This document shows positions 44,333 to 55,110 of a DNA stretch of 64,000 nt, one piece after another. Within the stretch, counting starts at the first letter, position 1, and each line of letters opens with the position of its first letter. The stretch spans positions 4,362,563-4,426,562 of the forward strand of contig NC_060063.1 of NCBI RefSeq assembly GCF_020283565.1. Direction: 5' to 3'. The notes beneath the pieces are model-generated. The model was not told where the DNA came from, did no database searches, and worked only from the letters and a program-made list of their open reading frames with translations. Source of the DNA: Trifolium pratense (lineage: Eukaryota > Streptophyta > Magnoliopsida > Fabales > Fabaceae). The translations under genes and the position numbers were made by a program.

Positions 44333-45944
44333 TAATGGTGCTAGTTTTTTTATATGGTTATATTAATTGAGTTTATTTGTTTTTGAAATTGAAATACTAC
44401 AAATTTTGAAGAATATCTAGTTCGGAAGTACAGATTTGCATCAATCAACTTGACTGAACTTAAAGATCTTGGCTGTACCATCTTGCACAAAGTGGATGTT
44501 GGAAACATGGTGCTCCATGAACATCTCAAAGATAAAAAATTGGATCGAATAATTTTTAATTTTCCTCATGCCGGTTTTTATTATCATGAATTTCATAAAA
44601 GGCAGATCCGGTAAGTTATGCACAAATATATAGTTATAGATTTATTATATTGTCCAGTATCTAAATTTCTATTTTGCAAAGTGAGAAGTATTTTATGGGT
44701 CCGTTTGAAATAACTTATTTTTGAGTTTATGCAAATTAACTTGTATAAATAAATAAATTTTTATATTAATTTATAAGTTTTCACTAATAAAAACCATATT
44801 TTTATAAACTATCTTAAAAAACTTATAATAACAGATAATTTTTTTTTTTATTTCATAAGCTGTTTTGCTTAAGTTAAAAATTAAGTTGTTCCAAATGAGC
44901 CCTACATCCAATATTAAAGCTCATATTCTTTTTTTTGACTAAAAAAGATAACGATATTCATTCATTCCAATAATCAACAGAGTACATCAGATCCAAATAC
45001 GAATTCAACATCGCTAAAAACAAAAAGGATGAATCTGCGAACAAACTCACATCATCCGTGTTAATAGCATACAACGGCAAAATGCCTACAAATAATAATA
45101 TGATAAAATTAAAGTCACCGAAATGTCCATGCTTCCGGATCTGCAACGTTGATGCCAAAATCATTGATTGAATCTGCAATTGATTGAAGATGATCTTTCA
45201 ATATGAACTAAACGAACACCGTAACAAGACGGAGAAAATCAACAACGCCGTACCAAGACGACCACCAACACAAACGCCGCACTCAGACGACGATATCACA
45301 AATAGAAAAGAAAAACAACTAAAACACTCAATCTATGTGAAAAATCACTTATTTAGATTAAAACAACAATAAAAAAGACGCAGAGGGGTGATTTTAGGCC
45401 AAATATGACCTAAAATCACCCCCCAACTGGTAGAGGAAAAAAAAACTCAAAGAAAAAGAAAATAGAATATTAGGGCCGGCTAGGAGCGTAAGATAACTCA
45501 AATCACCTATCCTTTTGAAAAGCTCATATTCTTGATGGGCAATTAATTTTATTTGCATATATCAAAATTATTTATATAATTTAATTTATTTAATGCATTT
45601 ATTTATTTATTTTTTATAAAATATTAAGGTTATATTTTATTTAATAATGCAGGCTTCACAGAAGACTAGTGAGGGGTTTTCTACAAAATGGTAAAGAAAT
45701 GCTTACTTGTAGAGAACAAATTCATATAACTCACAAGACTACATATCCATATAGTGAGTGGCACATCGAGGATTTAGCTGAAAATGTTGGATTGTTCTTC
45801 AATGAAGGAGTGGAGTTTCAACAATCATTTTATCCAGGTTATTATTATAACAAGAGAGGAGATGGCTCTAAATGTGATAAGAGTTTTCCTATTGGATGGA
45901 GTAGTACTTTCAAATTTTCTTGTAACGAATATTATCGGTATTGA
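41944..45944 (+). CDS. DUF2431 / BMT5-like rRNA methyltransferase family protein
   Basis: Three exons join in frame: 41944-42073, 44412-44610 and 45653-45944. The product resembles the plant DUF2431 family, related to yeast BMT5, a 25S rRNA uridine-N3-methyltransferase. Exon 1 has the SAM-binding loop KILLVGEGDFSFSLCLARAFGSA and ATSLDSR. Exon 2 has LKDLGCTILHKVDV and DRIIFNFPHAGF, a catalytic-type motif. Exon 3 has IHITHKTTYPYSEW, YPGYYYNKRGDGSKCD and STFKF. All splice phases match. No in-frame ATG precedes KHYRSSQKILLVGEG: a TAG stop sits at 41941-41943, just before the open stretch, and could be part of an acceptor (TTTAG) for an unseen first exon. Intron 1 holds a MITE and a 1.7-kb transposon, and intron 2 a MITE and a retroposon. 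It may be a functional gene or a 5'-truncated copy. The role in rRNA modification is by family only. Confidence 0.75.
42297..42361. repeat. (TA)n microsatellite
   Basis: About 32 TA units in intron 1 of the methyltransferase gene, directly beside the MITE at 42363. Confidence 0.9.
42363..42504. mobile_element. MITE with ~45-bp inverted ends
   Basis: The left end GGGTTTTGCTAACGTACACC pairs with the right end GGTGTACGTTAGCAACTCC. The arms continue with 'cttatttttaagaaggtgtg'. It sits between TA microsatellites in intron 1. Confidence 0.75.
42572..44285. mobile_element. 1.7-kb element with ~72-bp terminal inverted repeats (Mutator-like?)
   Basis: The left end GGGGGCTGCTAATTTAGACC and the right end GGTCTAAGTTAGAAAACCCC are inverted, and pairing continues for about 72 bp (GGTGCACCTTTTGAGTTGG). 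It lies inside a TA microsatellite, so the 9-bp TATATATAT flanks cannot be tested as a target duplication. The inside is unusual: a GC-rich patch at 42680-42900, six palindromes at 43091-43377, a diverged 120-bp direct repeat (43391-43510 and 43704-43825), and a second GC-rich patch at 43830-44090. No transposase was seen. Pack-MULE-style gene capture is possible. Confidence 0.7.
43091..43377. repeat. Array of six GAAACCAT...ATGGTTTC palindromes
   Basis: Hairpin-forming units lie at 43091-43122, 43134-43165, 43202-43232, 43245-43275, 43302-43333 and 43346-43377. Each has arms TGAAACCATT and AATGGTTTCA around a core such as TTAGCTGGTAG. Neighbouring units can also pair with each other. The sixth has its core in reverse orientation. 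Confidence 0.9.
44286..44331. repeat. (TA)n microsatellite
   Basis: TA repeat bordering the right end of the long-TIR element. The matching left border is the TA repeat at 42545-42571. Confidence 0.9.
44698..44903. mobile_element. MITE of the 'gcttatgcaaa' family, intron 2
   Basis: The left end GGGTCCGTTTGAAATAAC pairs with the right end GTTGTTCCAAATGAGCCCTA. The family is shared with 10195-10395 and 16797-17006. Confidence 0.6.
44931..45518 (-). mobile_element. Retroposon (SINE or truncated LINE) with 15-bp target duplication
   Basis: AAAGCTCATATTCTT occurs directly at both borders (44916-44930 and 45519-45533). The left side begins with a T-run, so the inserted strand ends in poly(A) on the minus strand. 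Its minus-strand 5' end reads GGATAGGTGATTTGAGTTA. A strong palindrome lies at 45386-45424 (GGGTGATTTTAGG / CCTAAAATCACCC). There is no conserved reverse-transcriptase sequence, so a SINE-like or 5'-truncated LINE identity is left open. It lies in intron 2 of the methyltransferase gene. Confidence 0.75.
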
Positions 45945-46084
45945 ACTTGATTGTTCAGCCAAAGAAATTTGCTATAAGCAAATTTCCATGCACAAAGTTT
46001 TATGTGCATTAAAAAAAAAATTGCTATATATATAGCATGATTCTCATTTCAAGTTCATGAGAAATTGAATACTAATTTCTCAAA

Positions 46085-46395
46085 CCTTCTTGGTTCATTA
46101 CCTCTTATAAATAGAGGTACATTTGATGGAAGAAATCCATCAAAGCATAAGTGGAAATATAGCGCTTCTTTGTTGTAGTGAGAAAGGTGAAAACCTTTGA
46201 GTGAGATAAAAATAGAGTGTTGAGTAAATCTCTATTATATACGGTACTCCTTTATACTGTAAAATTCCATTCCTATTTAAATAGGAGTGAATCTCACCGA
46301 AAATAATATTTTTTCTCTCTTTTATGTAAGAGAGTAGATAGAATATTGTAATATTCTATTTTTTTTAATCAATATTGTAATATTTTTTAATATAG
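46085..46395. repeat. Dispersed repeat, copy 1 (shared with 60820-61085)
   Basis: The segment has 'acatttgatggaagaaatcc', 'aagtggaaatatag', 'gagaaaggtgaaaaccttt', 'gttgagtaaatctctatt' and 'tatttaaataggagtg', all in the same order as the copy at 60820-61085. A TATAAATAGAGG box-like motif is at 46108. It may be LTR or UTR sequence of an unidentified element. Confidence 0.6.
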
Positions 46396-47040
46396 TTGAA
46401 TTAATATTTTTCGGAGTTTGTCTTGTGAATTTTCCTTGCATTAGTTTTCAATTTTCAGTTTTATTGCTACGATTATACTACAAGATTCAATTTATTTTGA
46501 ATTTCAAAATTTTAATTTGAGTTAAATATGAAAACAGTCCCTGTAATTATGTCTTGTTTTGATTTTAACCCCTGCAAAAAAAAAGTTTGATTTTAGTGCC
46601 TGCAAAATCTCAAAACTTTTAAAAGGATTTTTTTCTTGACATGTCAAATTGTTGATATTTGACAGTTGTTAACTATGATAACTATGATTTTTGATGACGT
46701 GGCAGTTAACATGTAATTTTCATTTAACTTTTAAATTAAAAATTACTTTTTCAGAAAACAAAAAAACAAAATAAATTGAAAAATTAAAAGTTAAAAGGGG
46801 ATGGAAATTGCATCCGAACATAAAGAAGAAGAGAAATTCTTTAATAGGCACACCCATAAATATGATTTATTGGGAACACACCCAAAAAACATAAATAGAA
46901 AAATAGAAAATCATTAAAATAATATAATTTGATGTGATCATTTTACTTTTTTTTTAAATTTTTTTGGTTTGTGTGTGTGGCTATATATTGTGCCTAAACA
47001 CTTGTGCCTAAGCAAGAAGAAAAGGCAAAAATTAGGGTTC
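46396..47040. other. Intergenic with a half-MITE
   Basis: 'aacagtccctgtaattatg' near 46535 resembles one arm of the Mutator-type MITEs in this window. The matching arm is absent, and nothing else was recognised. Confidence 0.4.
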
Positions 47041-47114
47041 CTCCTCCATTGTTGATTGAAAGCTGCGATTCAAGATAAGGTCGAAGAAGACAGAACACGC
47101 AAAGTAGAAAGAAG

Positions 47115-47470
47115 ATGTCGTGTAGCAGATTTGGGTGCGTCTCTGAGATCGGTAGTGAGAACAAGAGCAACTTCAGCAGTGAATTTCAAAGTAATGATAT
47201 GGAAGATTCAAATGGTCAAGAAACTCTCCTTCAAGGTTAATTTTTTATTCTTGTTTTGTTCAATTTATTCTTCAAACCAAACGACTCTCTGTATTTTTAT
47301 TTTAAATAAAATCCTAACTTTATTCTTGTTTGATTTTGTATTCTCCAGTTTCTTATTTGAACGACTCGACTGTGATTTCTTTGATTAAAAGTGGCGTCAT
47401 TTGCACACCACTGCCTTTTGTCAATTGCCTTCTTGTCGGGCAGGCAAAAGGATTTTGCCAGCCAAGATGA
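47115..47470 (+). CDS. Hypothetical small two-exon gene (about 80 aa)
   Basis: An ATG at 47115 opens a frame (MSCSRFGCVSEIGSENKSN) to a GT donor after 47235. A GT-AG splice to 47349 keeps the frame (VSYLNDSTVISLIKSG) to a TGA at 47468-47470. A leader with AGGGTTCCTCC at about 47034 resembles plant 5' UTR sequence. No known domain was recognised. It could be a broken or captured gene 5' end, since transposon relics follow at 48.8 and 49.3 kb. The support is only frame and splice-site agreement. Confidence 0.3.
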
Positions 47471-48795
47471 TTTTTTTGTTCCCAAATTACACGACGGGAA
47501 TTTTGCTAGTTACCTATCACTGAAGAGAAAGGTAGAGAAGCTCGCCTCCATTTTCGAAACTTAATTCTCTCCTTTCAACCTTGTGATTGCTAGGTATTAA
47601 TTGAGACTTTTCTGAGGTGCAGTAGCTTGAATGGATTGAAATTATCTGTTTTCTCTTTCGGCTAGCTTTTCTTTGTTTTCAACAATAGGTCATAACATTG
47701 GATGTTGGTTTGATATCCTCTTCCTCTTTGCTTTTTCCAAAGTCAAAACTAGAATAATGAAAAAGGGGCTAGTAGTTTATAACTGAGTTTTCTTGAGCAA
47801 GACTCATTCAATTTTTGCTTATAAGTTTAGAATTTTAATATTATGTCGTTGTTGTATAAGTAAATAATTGGATTGGTCTTTATCTCACAATGCTAAGTAG
47901 AATGTTAATTTCATGCCTCTCTGTTTTCCACTTAATCAAGGTTGTGGTTTGTGAAAATTCAAAACAGTAGAAACATTGAGGATAAATACTGTAAAAAGGA
48001 AACATAGAATTGTATCTTTGCTTGTGACTAAGCTAAAATTTGAGAAAGGTGGTAATATTGTTGGCTTGTATATGTTAAGGATTAAGTACAACTAGAGTCT
48101 TGTAGGTAACATGTACTAATATAGAATAGTGTCTTTTTGGTTTATTGTTTAGTCAGTTACTGGAGTAAAATAATTTTGAACTTGCAGATCTTGAAGGCAC
48201 GAAAGATACGAGAGCGATCTCTCACCATGAGGTGTTTAGATGAAGTGAATTTGATTGGTAATAGTGGAACTTACACATGGGAGGATCCATTCCTGACCTT
48301 TGGAGGTTGTAGAGGAACTTGGAATCCAAATAGCAGACAATAGGTCAGTTATCTCCCTTGAAGTGTGTGCTATAAGAAAAACATGAAATTGAAGCTATTG
48401 ATGTAGATGTTTATTTCTATCGCCATAGAGGATCTTGCATTTTGAAAGAATGAGTTACTTTCAACTACATACATGCCTTACATTTGAGTTTAAATATGAT
48501 TACTGATGAATGGTTAATATGACCCTTTTCAATTTATTGCGGAGTGTGGACTCGCTCTCTTCCATGGATTGTTGCCTAAGACAGTATGTTGCTTATTTCA
48601 GTTCTAGCTGCTGAGTAGTTTTGGGAATGAGTTTGAGTCATAGGTAATGGTGCTTATAAGAGAACAAAGAGATTCTCCGGCAACACCATTGATACTCCTA
48701 TTCAATTAAAGACCTTGTACCAAATTAAACTTGCAACGTGTAGCAAACAAATGAACCTCCGTTTCTCTCTCGTCACCATAAACTCTTAGTTTCAC

Positions 48796-49041
48796 TTACC
48801 ACCTCAAACACGCCGTCGCTACAAAGGTTCCTTCAAGTTGGCTCCGGGTGATGAGCATTTGCCACGAGAAACTAATCACTTTAGAGGCAACATAGCTATC
48901 CCACAACCTCTCTATCAAATCTATTGATGTGGGACATAATAGTAAATAATTGCTTACTGAAGTTAGAAGTAAGCAAACCATCAAAGGATTAGAGTCCATC
49001 TTTGCCAACTCTTCTGCAAAGAAGAGTCTCACAAGTGTCAT
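48796..49041 (-). pseudogene. Possible LINE zf-RVT fragment
   Basis: The minus-strand piece IERLWDSYVASKVISFSWQM followed by LITRSQLEGTFV resembles the plant LINE segment W...PSKV..FSW.L...R..T. It is short and isolated, with no flanking reverse transcriptase. Confidence 0.45.
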
Positions 49042-49273
49042 GAGAAAGCTGACAATTGTGCATTGAACGTTATTATTAATGTATTTGCCTAATATGTATA
49101 GAATTTATGATATTGTCTAATAATCTGATTCTCCTTAATCATAATTTGACATCTCATTGAACCATATAAATCATTGACTGTACTTATGCATGAGATTCTT
49201 CTTACTTGTTAATTTTTCAATGGTTTAAGGTATCTCATCCATCAAAATATAACTGGCATACATAACACCAAAG

Positions 49274-49615
49274 GTGATAAGGTGCATGGCATTAAATTAC
49301 CAACCGGATACGCATATGCATGCAGAGCACATAGAGGAGCTTGTTAATCAAAGAAATAGTATTGACTGCGGATATTTTGTGATGAGATTCAGGAAAGAGG
49401 TTGCCATGGAATATCCAAATAAGATCCCCAATAATGTACGTTATTTTAATAATTAATTTGTAATCATATATGTATATGTAATGTAGTGTAATTAAATTTT
49501 AACTCACTTTGTGCTATTTTTATACTTGAAGTACTTTGATGACCACAAATGTCCTTCATACTCTTTGGAGAAGCTAGATGAGGTGAGGGAGGAATCGGCT
49601 ACCTATGTGGCCTAA
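49274..49615 (+). pseudogene. Ulp1-type (C48) protease C-terminal relic, transposon-derived
   Basis: Two segments, 49274-49435 and 49532-49615, join across a GT-AG intron. The first has ELVNQRNSIDCGYFVMRF, where the Cys is the expected nucleophile, and then EYPNKIPNN. The second has YFDDHKCPSYSLEKLDEVRE and ends soon after. Plant Mutator and CACTA elements often carry such Ulp1-like proteases next to a transposase. The upstream catalytic His and Asp region is missing, so this is a tail only. No terminal repeats were found around it. Confidence 0.65.
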
Positions 49616-50686
49616 CATGTTATCAAGACGGCAAAAATGAAGCAAATATATTAACTGATCAGTGAATTAACCAATAGTTGGTAAATTGTATCTTATTGCT
49701 AAGGTTTTGTGGCTTTATTTCTGTTCTGGTCAGCTGCAACCTGCAGGTCTGCTGTGTGTATTTGGGTTCAGTTGCTTGTAGTTTTGGTGCCGCAAGGAGC
49801 TGCTATGCTTTGTATTTGTTATTAGGTCTCTTGAACCGCTTCTTTCATTTTTTGGTGTTCATTATTATACACTGCTAATAAGATGGATTCCCTCATGTTA
49901 GAGTTTCGTCCGACCTTGTCTTTCATTTTAAAATTTTGTTTCTGTTATTTCTGTTATGGAAGTTGAATAAGTTGGTTTACATGATAGAATTTTGTTTCTG
50001 AATGTCTATAACATAAATATATAAACATAAGAGGTTTACATGATAGAATTTCTTCCCAATATTAATTGCTTTTGATTATCATGAAAACACCATAGTAAAG
50101 TTTCTGATGTAAGGATGAGGATGACCAATTAAAGTGCTTTTGATTATCGAGTAGCTGACAATTTCATTTGTTAGAAGAGTACAATTTGTCTCTCTTCCAT
50201 ATAAAGATATGTTTTCTTCAAAGACAACATCACTCATGATAATTTGTTTCCTTTCCATGCCATTCCAAGGATCTGTTACTGTCAAATAATTACATATATG
50301 ATTTTGTAGTCAAATCAGGTTATAATTATGTAGTCAAATTACATATTTAGTATTTGCACTTATGCTTCTCTTCTGTAACACATATATCTTGTTTCTGGTT
50401 GTTCAGGTGGAGTTTTGTTTTGCCAATTTTCTGGTTTTTTTAGTAGAGGTTTGGTATTCTCCCTGAGCTTTTTGCGTTCTGTGCTTGATAGAGGAGAACA
50501 TTTGATAGCGCTTAATAAACACTATTATAGGTACCAAACCTATGATAGTGATGCTTGTAAGAGTTTTTAAGTGCTATTAAAAGAAAAAGAAAAGATGCAA
50601 GTCTTGGTAGCTCTGCGGTGATATCCTCAGCATGACGGAGTGGTTGGATAGCCTCAAACGGTGTCGTAGTACGGATGATAGAGGTG
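49616..50686. other. Mostly unassigned sequence before the SIRE1-like element
   Basis: A minus-strand piece at about 50079-50285 includes RKQIIMSDVVFEENISLYG, which faintly resembles the copia segment before reverse transcriptase. Nothing else was recognised. Confidence 0.35.
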
Positions 50687-50691
50687 CATTT

Positions 50692-51704
50692 TGTTGGCGT
50701 TGTATGGTTGGCCTCATTTTGCTAAAACATGTGATCCTTCCTGATGTGGAACTACATGCTTCCACCATTCAGTATAAGCAAGATGTTGGGTACAATGCTT
50801 CAACATTGGATACCACATCCAGAGGGCTGGGCCTGTGTATGTTGAGATCTCGCGCCTAAATTCTAAATATGGAATCCATAATAAATCTTCGTATGTGATA
50901 AGGAGCGTCGTCACGCATAATTAGTAATGGATCTCGTGACTGAGTTTTGTTTGCTAATCAGATCTTCAAGTTAAGGAAACAAAACATTTAATTAAAGATT
51001 ATTCCTTGAAGGAACCTTTGATCATGCTGAGCTATTGAAGCCTAATTGAAGACCAAGCCTACACTAGCGTAGGTTATTTAAAGGATGTTGACACCATTGT
51101 TCAGATCACTGAAACCATATTTGAGTCTTACAAAGTGTGAGTTGAGTTTAGGTTTTAGTATTGTGTCTATTGTGTTCTGAGTCTTGTGTTGATTTACCAC
51201 TAGACTAGTAACTGTGTGTCTGTGCATTGTAATATCTCTGGAGCTTCTAAGCAAGGAGATAGTGTGTGTATACCATTCCAAAGCTTTTAAGCACGGAAGT
51301 GGTGTGTGTTTTATGAAGTGTGTCTTCACCTATTGAATCTAGAAGTGTACGATCACAGTGGCTGTGGTCAAGAGGAGGTGAGCGGAGGTTCTCATACCTA
51401 GGTGTGTCTTAGGTAGAATATAGCACGGGTGGTGATTAGGTGAGAAGTCATAAATGGAAAGTTTATTGAGGACTTCAAACTAATACTATCATAGTGGATT
51501 CACTCCTGGATTGGTATCCCCCAGAGTAGGCTTATGCTGAACTGGGTTAACAAATTACTGTGTTAATTTATTTTCAGTTTGTTTAGTTTATTATTCATTT
51601 TGTATACGCTGTTGGATGTTGGATCATTGGTTCACGCATTAAAAGTGTATTACAGTGGTGAAGCGTTGAGTACAACATCGTAACACTAGTGTGCCAGAAT
51701 TTCA
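50692..51704 (+). repeat. 5' LTR
   Basis: Starts TGTTGGCGTT and ends CAGAATTTCA. A GGTTATTTAAAGG element near 51067 is a candidate TATA region, just after the palindrome CCTACACTAGCGTAGG. Confidence 0.95.
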
Positions 51705-51706
51705 AT

Positions 51707-51718
51707 TGGCATCAGAGC
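51707..51718 (+). other. Primer-binding site, initiator Met tRNA type
   Basis: TGGCATCAGAGC begins two bases after the 5' LTR. It differs by one base from the TGGTATCAGAGC expected for iMet tRNA. Confidence 0.85.
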
Positions 51719-51772
51719 AGGCACCCTGCTCGAACCTCAGGGTGAGCTTCAGGGACGGAAATTTCTGGTGAG

Positions 51773-53818
51773 ATGGACAAGGAAGGAGGAACGGTTTCTA
51801 AACCACCACTGCTAACTGGGCCTGAGAACTATGACTACTGGAAAGCTAAGATGATGGTTTTTCTTAAATCCATTGATAGCAGAACATGGAAAGCTGTAGA
51901 AAATGGATGGGAACCCCCAGTGGTCATTGATAAGGATGGAAAGGTAACCAGTGAAATCAAGCCTACAAAAGACTATTCTAAAGACGAGGATGACTTAGCT
52001 CTAGGAAACTCAAAAGCCTTAAATGCCATATTCAATGGGGTGGACATCAACATGTTCAGACTTGTCAAACGATGCACTGTGGCCAAACAGGCGTGGGAAA
52101 TACTCAGGAAAGCACATGAAGGAACCAACAAGGTAAAGTTGTCTAAACTTCAGATGCTTCGCACAAACTTTGGAAATCTGAGTATGAAGGAAGAAGAGAC
52201 TATTCATGACTTTCACATGAATATTTTAGAATTTGCAAATTCATTTGATGCTTTGGGAGAACCCATATCAGATAAAAAGCTGGTGAGCAAAATCCTCAGA
52301 TCTCTACCTAAGAGGTTTGACATGAAAGTAACAGCAATAGAAGAATCTCAGGATCTGGCCAACATTCAAGTGGATGAACTAATAGGCTCACTTCAAACCT
52401 ATGAGATGAGCATAAACCAAAGAAAAGAGAAGAAAAACAAAAGTTTGGCTTTTACTTCTAATACTGCAGAAGATGAAGAGATAGATATGGAGAGTGATGA
52501 AAGTTTATCTGAAGCCATGGTGCTACTTGGGAGACAGTTCAACCGTATCATGAAGAGGATGGACAAAAGAAATAAATTCAATGGTCCAAGCACCAAATCT
52601 GACTTCAACAATAAGTTCAATGGTCCAAGCACCAAATCTGACTTCAACAAATCTGCATCTAGTCAAAGGAGGACCAGAAGTGATGACAAAAGTACTTCAT
52701 CTAGAGGAGTTCAGTGTCATGAGTGCGAAGGATTTGGTCATATCAAATCTGAATGCCCTACTTTTCTGAAGAAGAAGAGTCTTGCTGTTACTTGGTCAGA
52801 TGAGGATGAGTCAGAAGAAGAAGATGAAGGTGAGTCTGCTAAACTTGTCAATGCATTGACAGGTGTCTGTGAATTTGATGCTGAATCATGTGATGAAACA
52901 TCCTATGAAGAATTACTGGCTACCTATAAGGACTTATTTATCAGGAGCAATGAATTCTGCAAAGCTTTGGAAAAACAAAAGAAGGCAAATTGCCAACTTC
53001 AGGCTGAGAAGAATGAATGTCTGGATATAATTAAGACTCTCAACAAAGAGATTGAAAAGCTGAATGAAGACTTGGAGCTTGCTAGAAAACAAGTTAGAGT
53101 CTTTGCATCAGGAGAAGAAAAGTTTCAAGCCATGCTGTTAAAACAAAGTGCAGGTAAGAAACCTATTGGTTTTGACTATGAGATAGTGGATCAAGAAATG
53201 AGTTACAACAAAGCTACAATCACTACCCCCATTGATAAAACTTTTCCTGTTAGTGGTGGGTTACTGCCTCCTCATCCTCCCACACATCAGGGAACTGACA
53301 CATGGTTGAAACCCAAGCATATTGTTCAGACTGAACCAATGCCTCAACATCCGCCTCCACATCGTTACAACAGGTCAACATCTAGAATCAAAAGAAGGAA
53401 TTGGAGATGTCACTACTGTGGTAGGAAAGGACACATTAGGCCTTACTGCTACAAGCTGTATGGCTATCCCAAGAACTCACGGCCAGTTGGACCCAAGCCT
53501 GAGAACGTGGATCTCAAGAAAGAGTGGAAGAAGAAAGAAAATAGTGTAAGTATGATAGCTCATACATCACTGCGGGCATCATTTAGGCAAGATTGGTATT
53601 TTGACAGTGGGTGTTCAAGACACATGACTGGAGTGGAAGGATATCTAGCCAACCTAAAATCCTATGCCACAAGTTTTGTGACATTTGGAGATGGAGCTAA
53701 TGGTGAAATAAAAGGAATTGGGAATCTAATTGACAATGGACTACCAAACTTAGACAATGTCTTGTTAGTGAAGGGACTTACAGCAAACTTGATCAGCATT
53801 AGTCAACTGTGTGATTAA
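51773..53818 (+). pseudogene. SIRE1-like gag and protease region
   Basis: The ATG at 51773, 69 bp after the LTR, opens 681 codons. The gag part (ENYDYWKAKMMVFLKS, then AWEILRKAHEGT) is of the DUF4219/UBN2 type. Two CCHC knuckles follow: CHECEGFGHIKSEC near residue 320 and CHYCGRKGHIRPYC near residue 545. A coiled-coil stretch rich in Glu and Lys lies between them (about residues 395-450). The aspartic protease motif FDSGCSRHMTG is near residue 615. The frame ends in TAA at 53816-53818 where the family continues, so this is a nonsense change. A short direct repeat (KFNGPSTKSDFN, twice) sits near residue 265-290. Confidence 0.9.
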
Positions 53819-53821
53819 GGC

Positions 53822-54589
53822 ATGAAGGTGAACTTTACACAATCAGAATGTCTTGTTACAAATGAAGAAGGAAATCTGGTAATGAAGGGAGTAAGGTCAA
53901 AAGACAATTGCTATTTGTGGGTGTCTGAAGAAGGAAATTATTTACCTACTTGTCTCTTGAGCAAAAGTGATGAAGTCAAACTCTGGCATCAAAAGTTAGG
54001 TCATCTACATCTCAGAGGAATGAAGAAGGCCATAGCTGAAGAAGCAATCAGAGGACTGCCCAAACTCAAGGTAGATGAAGGAACAATATGTGGGGAATGT
54101 CAGATAGGCAAACAAACCAAGGTGGCACATCCAAGACTTCACCATCCGACTACTACCAGAAGTCTTGAATTGTTGCATATGGATTTAATGGGACCTATGC
54201 AGACTGAAAGTCTTGGAGGAAAAAGGTTTGCGTTTGTTATGGTGGATGATTTCTCTAGATTTACTTGGATAGACTTTCTTAAAGAAAAATCAGACAGTTT
54301 TGAAACATTTAGAAAATTGTGTCTACAACTGCAAAGAGAAAAGGAGTCTGTTATCATAAGGGTCAGAAGTGATCATGGGAAGGAATTTGAGAATGCAAAA
54401 TTCTATGATTTCTGTGCATCAGAAGGTATCCAACATGAATTCTCTGCTCCCATAACACCACAACAGAATGGGGTAGTAGAAAGAAAGAATAGAACCCTTC
54501 AAGAATCAGCTAGGGTAATGCTCCATGCCAAGAGTCTTCCATATCAATTTTGGGCAGAAGCCATGAGTACAGCATACACAATCGTGTAA
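53822..54589 (+). pseudogene. SIRE1-like GAG-pre-integrase and integrase region
   Basis: This continues the gag frame after the stop. It has the HHCC zinc region (LWHQKLGHLHLRGM, CGECQIGKQ) and the integrase core: HMDLMGPM, VRSDHGKEFEN and PQQNGVVERKNR, with the D, D and E catalytic residues all visible. A small deletion near 54578-54585 shifts the frame and creates a stop. The integrase C-terminal region resumes in another frame from about 54580. Confidence 0.9.
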
Positions 54590-55110
54590 CACTTAAAAAT
54601 GGAACATCTGCAACCTTATATGAACTATGGAAGGGAAGAAAGCCATCAGTGAAACACTTTCACATTTTTGGGAGTAAATGCTACATCCTTGCTGACAGGG
54701 AGCCAAGAAGAAAACTTGATCCTAAGAGTGAAGAAGGTATATTCCTGGGATACTCTCTAAATAGCCGAGCATACAGGGTCTATAACTCAAGAACCAAAGT
54801 AATTATGGAAACAATTAATGTTGTAATTGATGATGTAACATCCTATCAAACACAGGATGTGGGATCGGATGTTGAACCATTCCCTGATGACTCTGATGAT
54901 GTGGTACAAATGGAGAAGACTGAAATAAAAGGTGATGAATCCACTCAAGAATCAGTGCCTGTTCCAGCAAAAGCACCATCTATTAGGACACAGAAGAATC
55001 ACCCTAAAGATCTAATCATAGGAGATCAGACTAGGGTATTGCTACCAGGCGAAAAATTGATTCTATCTCAAATTCTTGCTTTGTATCAAAATTTGAGCCT
55101 AAAAATGTAA
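54580..55110 (+). pseudogene. SIRE1-like integrase C-terminal and linker region
   Basis: In the next frame TLYELWKGRKPSVKHFHIFG and GIFLGYSLNSRAYRVYN mark the end of integrase. An acidic linker follows (SDVEPFPDDSDDVV), then KNHPKDLIIGD, the usual lead-in to reverse transcriptase. A frameshift near 55035 ends the agreement, and the stop is reached at 55108-55110. Confidence 0.85.

Noticed and set aside
48137..48343. 68-codon frame with LKARKIRERSLTMRCLDEVN
   Set aside because: No family was recognised and no joining splice sites with neighbouring frames were convincing.
50625..50691. tRNA-like stretch 'gacggagtggttggatagcc'
   Set aside because: It resembles the 5' half of a Ser or Leu tRNA, but no matching acceptor stem, anticodon arm or T arm follows before the LTR.
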